Below are positions 47,137 through 58,849 of a stretch of 64,000 nucleotides of DNA, one piece after another. Position 1 is the stretch's first letter. Every line of letters begins with the position of its first letter. The DNA lies in NCBI GenBank assembly GCA_037447655.1, contig JBBHKE010000513.1:27115-91114 (forward strand), written 5' to 3'. The translations under genes were made by a program, and so were the position numbers. The notes below the pieces were generated by a model. The model saw only the letters and a program-made list of their open reading frames with translations, searched no databases and had not been told where the DNA came from. This DNA comes from Zygnema cylindricum (lineage: Eukaryota; Streptophyta; Zygnematophyceae; Zygnematales; Zygnemataceae).

Positions 47137-48572
47137 TTGGCCGTCTTGATGTTCATCTGATGTTCTTCCATGTCTTGTGCTGCCGCCGGACTGAGAAGTA
47201 TCCGGACGGAGGGAAACTTGACGACCAAGGAAAATGTCTCCTCGTAGTCAATTCCCTGTTTCTAGGTAAATCCCTTCGCCGCTAACCGAGCCTTGTAGCG
47301 CTCAATGGTGTTATCCGAGTTGAGTTTCAATTTGACTACCCACTTACACCCGATTGGCTTTTTATCAGGGAGATAATCCACCAGCTCCCACGTATTGACT
47401 GCCATAATCGAAGCCATCTCCTCATTAATGGTTGTCTTCCACCGGTTCCTCTCAGGACATTTCATCGCCTCACCATAAGTATGGGGTTCATCGGGATGAG
47501 ACAGTTTGGTTGCCTTGTTGTTAACTTGTTTCTCTTGCAGTCTTTTGCTGCTGCTCCTTCCACCCTCAAACTTTGATGCCGGAATGGATGACTCTCGTGG
47601 ATTCTTTCGAACAGTTTTGACTTCTCCCCTATCCCTCGATTCCGAGTCTATTTCCACCAAGTCTTCCGCTTTGGTTAATGTTGGCACTTGGGGTTCCACG
47701 GCTGAAACCTCCTTGGTTTGATTTGTACTTTCAAGATCATCGTCTTCTCTAAAACCTGGATAATTGGGAAGCTCAAAGTCATCAGAATTTTCTGACTCAA
47801 ATCTGATTTTGACTGTCTTTGTATGCTTAAAGGGATCTATAGATTTCCCTTCATCCATGACCACTAGATGCTTTACTATAATTATATCTTCTCTCTTGAG
47901 ATCATAGAATCTATATCTTTTTACATCTTCATCATATCGTAGCAAATATCCTGGTTTTCCTTTCGGATCCAACTTCCAATTTGACCAATATTTGTCTAGG
48001 CTGAATACTTGACTATCGAAAACCTTTAAGTGTGAAACATCTCGTTTATGCCTGTCCATCTCTCATAAGGAGTTTTGCCTTTTACTGCTTAAGTAAAAAA
48101 ATTATTCTTGAGATAATTTGGACAGTTCATAGCTTCGGCCCAAAATCTCTTTCCAATCTTCTTATTTGAGAGCATACTCCTAGCACTATCACTTAATGTT
48201 CTATTTAACCTCTCGGCTACAACATATTGCTCAAGATTTTCTGGAACTGTCTTTTGGTGTTGCACTCCATCTTCTCTCAAAATATCCTCAAACTGATTGG
48301 AGGTATACTCTCCCCCATTATCACTCCTTACTCTCTTAAGAGAGGTTTCATGGAGTTTTTCACTCTATGCCTTATATTCCTTTAAAACGTGTGGAGCCTC
48401 TTATTTATTTTTCAAAAAATACACTCAAGAGTATCAAAACCAATCATCAGTGATTGTCATCATAAACCTTTTACCATCGGGTGAGGGCACTTTCGTCGAT
48501 CCCCAAATATCAGTATGTACCAAGTCTAACTTTTTTTCTTCTTTATAATTGACTTCCTTTGGGAAGAGTAAC
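47137..48572 (-). pseudogene. J integrase C-terminus and RT N-terminus
   Basis: On the minus strand it runs from the LVHTDIWG block (48530s), through [23 protein letters not shown] and the PEQ(Y)VVAERLNR region, where the conserved Asn-Gly is changed, to the VRFPSVRILLS and HQMNIKTA segment of RT. Stops lie near 47260 and 48089 and the frame changes near 48060. D inserted at gtaac (48568-48572). Confidence 0.85.
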
Positions 48573-49570
48573 TGCAATTCTGTGTCTCCCATTGGATCAG
48601 TGAATTCAAGAAGCCTCTAGATAGCTTTTGGCTAGCCCTCTTTCAATTTGGATCACTGCTACCCAAGAAGGCAAATAGACAATCTGATTACACCTCTATG
48701 CAGTCTGGACTCTTTTGAGTCCACAGCAAAAAAGAATCACTGAAAATGCCCAACCAGGCAGTTGATTATCAAATGGCGAAGATGCCAATATTTATACAAG
48801 CTTGTTGGGAGAGTTGCGGCTACCTCCTCAATACTCTAAGTCCTAAACCCTTCTCACAATTTATCTATTCATGTACGAACTAGTCTGAAGACTGTACAGT
48901 ACAGAAAGGTACTAGGGCCGATGTACTTTCTATACGGCCTGTGTACGACAAGACCATGGAGTGGACGTCTGTCTCCTCCAGACTTGTCCTCGCGCTCCAC
49001 GAAATTCCTACTTTCCAATAATATTTTGCCATGTGTCGATAGGTCATGTCACGTCCGAAAACCGCTAAGGCGGCTATTCCGGGATCCCGGCGATGATGCG
49101 GACCGTAGGATCCAAACCGGCTTTTAATGTTCGCCGTCCAAAATAACAAATGTCCGGTACATTTGTGTCGTACGCACTAAAAACTCAACTAGTTTCTATG
49201 TCTTTAATTTATTATTCCGTTGAACGAATTAATGATCTCGCTAATGTTTAAATAACTATCAAACACTATGTATCCTAACGGACTACTACGACAAGTCGGT
49301 AAGAGCTGACGCCTACGCCTCGCTCTGCTGGTCGGAGGTTCGAGTCTTGCCGTACTCAACCTTTTGTTGAGAGTGACTTAGGTCACACTTTAGTCTTGCC
49401 TATAGAGCTGAGGCAGCCATGGCTCCACCGCCCTCTCTCTTCTTCAGTGACTACCACAAGTATGGGGGCTAGAAAAAGAAGGTGAAGGCAAGTTGCTTGT
49501 GCTTTTTCTTTTAGTTATTTCACCTAATTAAGACCTAGAAAATACTTTTCCTCAGTCAGTGATTTTAACA
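48573..49570 (-). repeat. 3' LTR of element D
   Basis: On the plus strand it starts TGCAATTCTGTGTC and ends GATTTTAACA, followed by the reversed purine tract (CCCCCCTTATTTTCC). It carries a tRNA-like block on the plus strand, antisense to D (49293-49365: GGTAAGAGC, B box GGTTCGAGTCT at 49337-49347, TTTT at 49362-49365). Confidence 0.9.
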
Positions 49571-52500
49571 CCCCCCTTATTTTCCAGTCTAATTTCAGTT
49601 TCTTTTTTAAACCACACTTTTCCCTACAATATTTTAACATAGGAGTTGGCACAGGTTTTGTCATCATATCAGCCACCATTTCCCCATCACCCCTATACAC
49701 CAGATTCACAATTTTGTTTTCAACTTTTTCCCTCACAAAACTCAATCTTATACCCATATGCTTAGCCTTGAAATGATGTTTTGGATTGGCTGCAATTGCA
49801 ATTGCAGCCTGATTATCACAAAACACTTCATGCACTCCCTTCTTCATATACCCCGGTTATTGCAATAAAAACTTGACCCACATCAGCTCTTTCTCAGCAG
49901 AACAAGGGGCCATGTACTCAGCCTCGATAGTGGACTGAGCAACCACCTTTTGTTGCTTGCTACTCCAACAACAAGCACCTTCCCCCGTATACAACACATA
50001 CCTAGAAGTGCATCTTCTCATAGGTGCATCCCGATAACTAGCATCACTCCAAGTAGTGATGTCAGTGTGCTCCCCTCCAAAGTTCAACCATAAATCTCTG
50101 GTTCCCACCAATTATCTCATGACTCTCTTGACTACCTCCCAGTCTCTCTTCTTAGGATCATTAAGACTCATACTAAGGACTCCAACTGTAGCTGCTATGT
50201 CCGGTCTAGTACAATTCATAAAGTAAATCAAGCTTCCTACAACCTGTCTGTACGGAATAGACTTCAAAAACTGTCTCTCTTTTGGACTCATCAGATCATC
50301 TAGTATCATCACTCATCCTTCTACACTCCCATCACTTATTTTCTTGAAGTCCATGGGAGAGGTACAACTGTTTGCCTTTCCATCTGAAATTTCTGAAGCA
50401 TATTTTTGATTGCTTCTTTCTGAGTAAGTTTGATTTTCCTCTTCCACCTATCTCTTTCCATTTGAATTCCCAAAATATATTTTGCCTCCCCTAAATCCTT
50501 CATGTCAAATCTGCTCCTAAGATCTTTTTTTGGCTTATTGATCTTTTCCATAGACTTACTTAATACCAGCAAATCATCCACATAAATTGCAATAAAAATC
50601 ACACTATTCTCATTCTCAAACATATGAATAGAATGGTCAAAACTGATCCTAATATATCCAAACCGGTGAGAAACTCATCTAGTTTCTTGTTCCACTGTTT
50701 GGGAGCCTCCTTCAATCCATATAAAGACTTGATGAGCCTGCAAACTTTGCTCTCCTCTCCTTCCTCTACAAAACACTGTGGCTGCATGTAGATTTCTTCC
50801 TCTAGTTCACCGTTGAGGAAGGCGGTCTTGATATCCATCTTGTGAATTTCCATGTCTTCCGCTGCTGCTAGACTAAGGAGAATCCTTACAGATGGGAACC
50901 AAACCACTGGAGCAAAAGTCTCCTCATAATCTATCCCTTCATTTTCGGTGAACCTCTTTGCTACCAACTAAGCCTTATATCTCTCAATGGTATTATCTAA
51001 GTTCACCTTCAGTTTAAATACCCATTTGCACCCGATAGGTTTTTTGTCTGGAGGATAGTCCACTAGCTCCCAAGTATTCGCTTCCATGATGGAAGCCATC
51101 TCATCATTTATGGCTCTGACCCATCGGTCTTTCTCCGGACTGTCCATTGCCTCCGAGTATGACTGAGGCTCATTTGGGTAACATAGCTTTGTTACCTTGT
51201 GAGCAGCCTGTTTATCTTGTAGTCTTTTGCTGCTCTTTCGTCCTCCCTCGAAGTCCGAAGCCAGAATAGAGGGAAGTCTTGGATTCCTCTGCACTGTCTC
51301 ATCAGCTCCCCTATCCCTGAAAACTAATTCTGGCTCCTATTCCTCTCTCTCCTCATAATGTATAGAAATATGAGGAGATTCCGGTATATCTCCCCCATCT
51401 TGGATCTCCGCTTAATTTGCAATCACGTTTTCACTTGTGTCCTTTCTATGAAGATCTAAGTCATCCTCCCTCTCGGAATCAAAACTGATTCTGGTTTTCT
51501 TAGTGTATTAAAAGGGATCGAATGACTTCCCTTCATCCATGACAACTAGGTGCTTTTCCAGAATGATATCTTGTTTTGCTAAGTCATAGACTTTATATCC
51601 CTTAATATCCTCATCGTATCCCACAAAATATCTAGGTTTTCCATTAGCATCTAGTTTCCAGTTTTTCCTATCTGTGTTAAGACAGTAAACTTGGCTACCG
51701 AATACTTTCAAGTGAGAGATATCCGGTTTCCTTCCAACCCATCTCTCCTAAGGTGTCATTCCTTTGATGGCTGTAGTGAGGACTCTCTTCTTAATGTAGT
51801 TAGCACAGTTCATGGCTTCTGCCCAAAATATTCTTCCTATTTTCTTATCTGCCAACATAATACACATAATATCTCCCAAAGTCCGGTTCAACCTCTCAGC
51901 TACCCCATTTTGTTCTGGATTATTCGGTACAGTTTTCTAATGCTGAACTCCCTCATCCTTCAAGTATTCTTCAAACTGATTAGAGGTGTACCATCCCCCA
52001 TTATCACTTCTTATTCTCTTGATGGGGGTTCCGTGCAACTTTTCACTCCAGCCTTGGTATTCTTTGAAGTACTTTGGTGTTTTAGACTTTGTTTTCAAGA
52101 AGTAGACTGTAGAATATTTGGACCAATCATCAGGAATTGTCAGCATATACCTTTCCCCCCAACCGAAGGTACTCTTGCTGGTCCCCAGATATCTGTGTGG
52201 ACCAAATCTAGTACTCTCTCACCTCTATATGTGGCAGTTTTGGGAAAGGGAAGTCTGTGAGCCTTACCTTGGGCACAACCACTACAATCATCCATCATTT
52301 TATCATCCCCAAACTGAATGCCTTCTACCACACCAAGCTTCTTCATTTCCCTCAGCCTATCAAAATGCACATGCCCCAATCGCATATGCCAGATCATCAT
52401 GCTCGGGATACCACCATAGTAAGCACTCTTCTTTTCATTACTCAAGTTAAGCCTAAACATTCCTTGGCCACCCTTATCTGTTGTGAAGTAGACTTCATCT

Positions 52501-53916
52501 CCGTACTTCGCTGTAGAGACTCATTTTCTAGTGAAGGTATCAAAATCCATGTCATCTAATACAGAAGTAGACACAAGATTTTTACTCAGCTAAGGAATGT
52601 AGGGCACATCGGAGAAGGTGAGTATATAAGTCTTACCCTCCACTAAAACTTTCAGATCTACCAAGCCCACTAGATCTGTGGTAACTACTCTCCCATCCCC
52701 ATATCTTTTTCTACAGTAGGGATCTTTGTTAGCTTAGTGAAGAGGTGCCTGTCACAGCACATATGTATGGATGCACCTGAATCAATGATCCATCCTTCCT
52801 CTAAAGCTTCCCGAATGGCTCCAAGAGCACACTTTTTTTTTTCGAGGAATCTCCTTCTCCTCCAAATTCTCCTCAGGGGGAAGCTCCCCATCCTCCTCTT
52901 CAGAAGTCTCATCCTCCTTGGTCTCTCCTTTCACTCGTGTGACCACAAGTGCCTTGTTCTTTCCTCCGGAAAAACCCCCTCCACGGTTTTCTTGGAGCCT
53001 CAGCTCGGACAGCTTGATGCAATCAGCTATGAAGTGTTCTAGCTTTTTGCAAAAATGGCAAAGACCCTTTGGAGATCTGGGTGCTCCAAATTGATCCCGT
53101 TTGAAGCTATTATACGGCTTCTTTGGATCTTTCCTCCACCGGTCTGTTCCGGCAGCTAGTGCTTGAACGCTCTTTTCTCCTTTGCGGATCTCGATGGTGT
53201 TCTCCTCCACGAGAATCATTTGGACCACAGTGTTTCACTTCCAAGAAATATCATCCATTTCTTGCACTCGGTACACTATGTTTTCATACTCCTCAGGCAG
53301 CTTCATGATGAGAGTGTTAACTTTCATCTTCATTGTGCCTGTCCATCCGGCACTCTCTATCTCCATATAAAGGCAAGAGAGATCATTACAGTAATCTAAC
53401 ATCTTCACTCCTTTGTAAGTATAACTCCCAAACCTTTGCTCCACCAGCTGGAGATCCTGAATGGTTCCAACTTTATAGATCTCCACTAAAGTCATCAACA
53501 ACTACCCGGCCTTGAAGCTGTGAAGATGAGAGGTCGCCAAAATTTGAGTGAAGTGCCTTAGAATGAAATGCATAGCATTCATGTTGGTGTACTCCCACAT
53601 ATGAATATCGTTTTCCTCGGTCTTCACGACCACCACTCCGGGTGCCATGGCAATAGGAGTAAGAGGTATCTCCTTTCCTTTCCCCTTTTCAGACACACTA
53701 CTGTCCCCATCGTCTGTCTCCTCCGTTGGAGTAGATGCTGCTACAAAAAACCTCACTCCATCAAACCCTGGATGGGTCCCTTGAGATGGACGTTTCACTC
53801 TTCCATTGACGATACCCCAGTATCGTTTTTCACACAATGCCCCTATCATCATGGCTTCCAAGTAAATAAACCCAGATCCGTTGAAGATGGGCACCCTAGA
53901 GGGTGGGCCCATAAAC
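49571..53916 (-). pseudogene. gag-pol of element D, decayed
   Basis: All copia domains are recognisable in order on the minus strand: Gag core (53500-53916), zinc knuckle CHFCKKLEHFIADC with the usual Gly replaced by Glu (near 53050), protease DSGASIHMC (near 52785), integrase HHCC and SDNGG (51960-52400), RT with YVDDLLVL (near 50570) and RNase H ending near 49585. At least a dozen open segments are offset by frameshifts or closed by stops. The LTR-borne start ATG has become ATA. Confidence 0.9.
53903..53916 (-). promoter_or_regulatory. Primer-binding site of element D (one mismatch)
   Basis: On the minus strand GTTTATGGGCCCAC follows the LTR's TTGCA. It differs from the consensus GGTTATGGGCCCAC by one base and is still translated in the Gag frame (QFMG). 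Confidence 0.8.
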
Positions 53917-54913
53917 TGCAATGTTGTGTCCCCTATTGGATCACTGAATTCAGAAAGCCTCTAGATAACTTTTGGCTAGCCCTCTTTCAATTTCGATCAC
54001 TGCTACCCAATAAGGCAAATAGACAATCTGATTGCACCTCTCTGCAGTCTGGACTCCCCTGATTCCATAGCAAAAAGAATCACTGTAAATGCCTTACCAG
54101 GCAATTGATTATCAAGTGGCGAAGATGCCAATATTTATACAAGCTTGTTCGGAGAGTTGCGGCTACCTCCTCAATCCTCTAAGTCCTAAACACTTCTCAC
54201 AACCCCTATCTATTGATGTACGAACCAATCAGAAGAGTGTACAGTACAGAAAGGTACTATGGCCGATGTACTTTCTCTACGGCATGTGTACGACAAGGCT
54301 ATAGAGTGGACGTCTGTCTCCTCCAGACTTGTCCTCGCTCTCCTCGGGATTCCTGCTTTCCAATAATATTTTGCCATGTGTCGACAGGCCATGTCACGTC
54401 CGAAAACCGCCAAGGCGGCTATTCCGGGATCCCGACGATGATGCGGACCGTCGGTTCAAACCAGCTTTTAATGTTCGCCGTCCAAAATAACAAATGTCTG
54501 GTACATTTGTTTCGTACGCACTAAAAACTCAAGTAGTTTCTATGTCCTTAATTTATTATTCCGTTGAACGAATTAATGATCTCTCTAATGTTTAAATAGC
54601 TATCAAACACTATGTATCCTAACAGACTACTAGGACAGACCGGTAAGAGCTTACGGCTACGCCTCGCTCTCCGGTCGAAGGTTCGAGTCCTGCCGGACTT
54701 AACCTTTTTTCGAGAGTGACTAAGGTCACTCTTTAGTCCTGCCTATGGAGCTGAGGCAGCCATGGCTCCACCGCCCTCTCTCTCCTTCATTGACAACAAC
54801 AAGTATGGGGGCTAGAGAGAGAAGGTGGAGGCTGGTTGCCTATGCTTTTTCTTTTAGTTATTTCACCTAATTAAGACCTAGAAAATACCTGCCCTAAATC
54901 ACTGATATCAACT
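53917..54913 (-). repeat. 5' LTR of element D
   Basis: 997 bp, paired with 48573-49570. It holds the clearest antisense tRNA-like block (plus strand 54636-54710): GGTAAGAGC, B box GGTTCGAGTCC at 54680-54690, and a TTTTTT run at 54705-54710. Confidence 0.9.
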
Positions 54914-55337
54914 GTAACCTGTGTGCCTTACCTTGAGCACAACCACTATAGTCATTTAGGTTTTCACTTTCTCCGAACTGAATTCCTTCCACTATTCCCA
55001 TCTTTTTTATTTCTTTCAACTTATCTTGATGCACATGTCCAAGCCTCTTATGCCACAACATGATATCATAAACACCAACATAGTAAAGTTTCTTCTTTTC
55101 ATTGCTTAAAATTAGCCTAAACATCCCTTGGCTACCTTTTTCAGCAATGAAATAAACTTCCTCCTCAAAGCTAGCAGTAAAGGTTCCAATCCTAGTGCTA
55201 GTCTCAAAACCCTTATCATCTAACACAGACGTTGAGATGAGGTTTTTTTTAAACTTTGGAATAAACAACACATTAGAGAATGTCACTATGGATGTCTCTC
55301 CCTCCACTAAGACTTTCAGATCTACCGATTCTACCAT
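54914..55337 (-). pseudogene. J protease-integrase junction segment
   Basis: It encodes SVDLKVLVEGETS through the integrase finger (WHKRLGHVHQDKL, then SGCAQGK with the first finger Cys changed to Tyr: DYSGC). It is cut on one side by D and on the other by the G-family solo LTR. Confidence 0.86.
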
Positions 55338-56737
55338 TGTTGTTCTTTGGTCTAAAATAGACCGCAGAAGCAACCCAAACTATCATGCAAAAAGTTAAGC
55401 AAAAATAGGTCGACGAACAATCATATGAAATGCATCCTCCATATGTGTACACAGACGCAACAAACAACATTTAGGGTTTCATGGAATAATCAACATAAAT
55501 AAACCCTATGACATCATCTAAGGTTTGATGGAATAATCGACATAAACAAACCCTAGGACAAATGCATAAAAAATGCATATCAAACATATATATAAAATAA
55601 CATAAATAAATAATAAAGACAAATGCATTTCACATAAACAAAAGTATAATCAAAGTATAATTAAATAATCATTATATCATTCAAAGTGCATGACCTAATC
55701 GGCAACCCTAAAAGTCTACATCTTCGGTCCCCACTTTACTAACCAGCATTGATGATTAATTCCTAACAAAGCTCATTCCTATATATACACTTGTGAGCTG
55801 TCAATGAATCACTAAGTGTCAAAATAACCAACATACATTATGTAACTGTCATTAAGTCCTATTTAACCATAATAGACCATCACTAAGAATAAATTAATCT
55901 TAAGCGTACACCTGAAAGTCAATCAATCGTAAGCGTACACTTGTCTACAAGTACAACATCGTACACACACAAATTAAACTATCGAAAACCCTAATTGATC
56001 ACTTAAATAAAAATGTCATAATCAATACTAAATTAATAATACACATAAGACAAAATAATGTTGTATCAAATATTTATACCGACGCGTCCGCAAAATACGC
56101 GTCATAAACGACAACTCGCTTAGTCACTTGTAGATAAATCCACGTAGTGAACCGACATCGTATATGTACAGTCCACCTAATTAACACGTCATCAAACAAT
56201 ACGATCCCTTGGAAATATCGGCGGACGTCGTCCGCCCTCCACGTGTACCTCGAACAACTTGCCGAAATCAATTCGTACGATCCAATTCCTGTCCGTACCG
56301 AAATCACGTACTTCGTCATAAATGCGCCTTGTCGCATTTAAGGTACACGTCATTTTCGATAAATGCATGTCGCAATAAGCGACAACTTAAAGTACACCTG
56401 TCAAATACGACGCTCCGTACCGGCGGCGTCCCATGTAATAAATGTCACCTGTCGCATTATGTTTCGTACGTGCGACGTACAATTTTACGATTTTACATAC
56501 TTCGAATATCATACATCGGATCGTTTCGCGATCCGCCGTCCATTTCACTTTTGTATTCCGTATTATTCGTACGCTTCTTCGCGTCACTCAATTTTGTAAT
56601 TTACGTCACTTTAAATTCATTCGTACAATTACCCCCCAATCCATAAATCCTTTCGAACCTCCACAGTATATCAGATAATTACATACGCACGCAAACATGC
56701 GTGCGCACATACGAAACTTAATCTTCCAAAAACAACA
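55338..56737 (-). mobile_element. Solo LTR of the G family, nested in J
   Basis: About 1,400 bp, TGTTG...CAACA on the minus strand. It is clearly homologous to G's LTR, including the VYFRPKNN-coding end, the twin CTAGGGTTT-type boxes and the GATCG hairpin region, but it is diverged by substitutions and indels. The flanks accat and gtaac do not match, and about 10 bp of J appear lost at the junction, so the target duplication is not preserved. The leader ATG at its end has changed surroundings. Confidence 0.85.
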
Positions 56738-57676
56738 GTAACTACCCTCCCTTCCCCATACTCTATCTCTACAATAGGAATCTTTCTCATACTAGTGAAT
56801 AGGTGTTTATCCTTACACATGTGCATGGAGGTAGCGGAATCCACAATTGAGCCTCCTTCACTTTTCAAACCTCCAAAAGCACATTTTTGCTTTCGAGGAA
56901 TTTTGACCTCGGTCTTTGCCTCCAACTCCTCATTCAGTAACTGCTCACCGTCCTCGTCGTCGGATTCCTCCTCGTGTCTTTCAGTCACAAGAGCCTTTTT
57001 CTTTCCTCTTGGAGGTCCACCGATCTGCCCCTCCTTTAACCGAAATTCGGTTAGCTTAGTGCACTTCGCCATATAGTGCCCTGGTTTTTTACAAAAATGA
57101 CACAAACCCTTGGGAGCCCTTGGTCCTAACTCCTCGGTCTGATTTTTTTGCCCCCCCCCCCCCCCCTCCACAATTTCCAAAAGGTTTCCTACAATCGTTG
57201 TTCCTCCAATCGGTCCCAAGGCTTGCCCAATCTTTCGTCCCCTTTGGATCTCAATCGTGTTCTCCCAAACGAGAATCATCCCTACCACTGAATTCCATAT
57301 CCACCTTGAGTTTGGCAAGTCTTGCAGACCAATGACTATGTTCTCGAACTCATTTGGTAACTTAATGAGCAAGCAGTTAACCGTCATCTTTTCAGTTTCA
57401 ACCTGTCCAGCACTTTGTAGCTCCATGAAAAGTGTTGCGAGCTCAATACAAAAATCCAACATCTTCCCCCCGTTGTATACATATGCGTTAATTTTTCTGA
57501 TCAACCAACTATTGTTGCTGAATCATACCACTTCGGTACATTTTTATGAGAGCCACCCAAAGATCGAATGCCCTTTCTACCTGCAAATTAGGAGATGCAA
57601 GCCCTTGAGTAAGATGGCAGAGGATGAAATGCTTTGTCGCCATATTGTTGTAGTCCCAGGTATCGGTATCATTTTC
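56738..57676 (-). pseudogene. J gag and start of protease
   Basis: Gag core, CHFCKKPGHYMAKC zinc knuckle, acidic linker and a protease start in which the catalytic DSGAS reads DSATS, so the Gly is lost. A run of 16 C on the plus strand (57151-57166) falls in the linker and encodes consecutive Gly. The N-terminal quarter of Gag is missing. The frame is shifted near 57505. Confidence 0.86.
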
Positions 57677-57786
57677 TTAGTGTGGGAGCTAGAGAGAGGA
57701 GTTAGAGGCAGACTGCCTCTGCTTCTTTTCTGCATTTTACCTTTTACAAAACCTAGAAAATACTAAAAGAACTTATAATTTCTACA
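57677..57786 (-). repeat. 5' LTR fragment of J
   Basis: On the minus strand it begins TGTAGAAATTATAAG, shares GTATTTTCTAGG with C's LTR, then a GAGGCAGTCT..CTCTAACT block, and is truncated where it abuts gag. The plus-strand flank is tgatt (57787-57791). Confidence 0.82.
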
Positions 57787-57791
57787 TGATT

Positions 57792-58849
57792 CATGTTGCC
57801 GTACGATTAGGCGCCGATGACTCAAATCCGTCCGTACCAAACCATCAGTAAAAAAGAGGGAGGACGTTTCGTCAAAATTTCTACAGAAGTTTTAAGTTTA
57901 CATTTTTTTACGTTTTATTTTAGATGATTTTGATTTGCTATTTGTTTATGGGCTAGCATTTTAGAAAGTTTTCGATACAGTACGGATCATTCATTCGGGA
58001 TATGACTTCATGTTTTTTCAAAGTCGGATTTATGCATTCCGAAAAGGTTTTCTGGAAAAGAAGATGACCAACCAAAGTTGTCAAGTTTTGACGCACTTGA
58101 CCGTATGTTTTGTCCTTCGCTACGCTCCAAATCGTATATTTTGTTCGTCACTACGCTCCAAAAATGTTAACAGCCGAGCGGTCAACCTGTTTGGCGCCTC
58201 TGTTTTTGTTTTTTTGCAGAACGAATGGTACAGGATCATTCGTGTCCTCATCTCATTCATCCTCCATTTCTGGTGTGAATGCAACAATTGGTATGAGCAT
58301 TGTCGCATCCACAAAAAATAAATTATGACATCGTACTATATGAGTTTTGTGAGTGTTGTAAACATAGTTGTTCAAATCCCGCCATTTTTTCCTTTTTTTC
58401 GATTATAACGTATAATTCGTGACTTTTGAAAAAATCGGAAAAAAACACTATGTACTTTTGTCCGACAAATGGAACGGAGAATCTATGTAAAAGGTACAGC
58501 GTTTACCGTAAATTGTACGGTTTTTTACAGTAATGTACGAAATTTAACGAAAACACACGTCGCATTTATTGGTATTTTCCGTCCATTAAACTGAATTGAA
58601 AATACACGGAATATGTACGCTACTTTTTTTTAAATGTACGGACATTTTTGAAAATAGACGTTGGATTTCACACTATTTGCGTGCCTAAAGTTTGAAAAAT
58701 GTACGAACATCTTGTTCATTTTTTTTTCTAAAATAAGGCGCCATGGACTGTTGAAACTAAAACCGCACGGACCCCTTCTCCCTCTAACCTATCCTCCTCC
58801 CTCCCAAGCTTTCTACTTTCTTCTCTTCCTAACTTTGACAAAAGCAGCC
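57792..58849. other. Intergenic DNA without recognisable gene
   Basis: AT-rich and dense in GTAC motifs (58440-58640). A short imperfect duplication (TTCG..CTACGCTCCAAA) occurs at 58116-58160. No supported coding region was seen. Confidence 0.5.

Larger units (their letters stand above)
48573..54913 (-). mobile_element. Ty1/copia LTR retrotransposon D (nested in J)
   Basis: An A-family element with target duplication gtaac (48568-48572, 54914-54918). The LTRs are 998 bp (48573-49570) and 997 bp (53917-54913). The terminal TG of the 5' copy has mutated (plus-strand end AACT instead of AACA). The coding region is heavily decayed by frameshifts and stops. The PBS has a one-base change. Confidence 0.92.
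46574..57786 (-). mobile_element. Ty1/copia LTR retrotransposon J (host of D and a solo LTR)
   Basis: A C-family element on the minus strand with target duplication tgatt (46569-46573, 57787-57791). The 3' LTR fragment (46574-47136) abuts RT directly, so the RT C-terminus, RNase H and the start of that LTR are deleted. The 5' LTR keeps only its first 110 bp (about 57677-57786), which abut gag, so the PBS and Gag N-terminus are gone too. Coding pieces: 56738-57676, 54914-55337, 47137-48572. Confidence 0.88.

Noticed and set aside
55338-56737. Full LTR element of the G family
   Set aside because: Only one LTR is present, with no PBS or purine tract beside it; J coding sequence abuts both sides.
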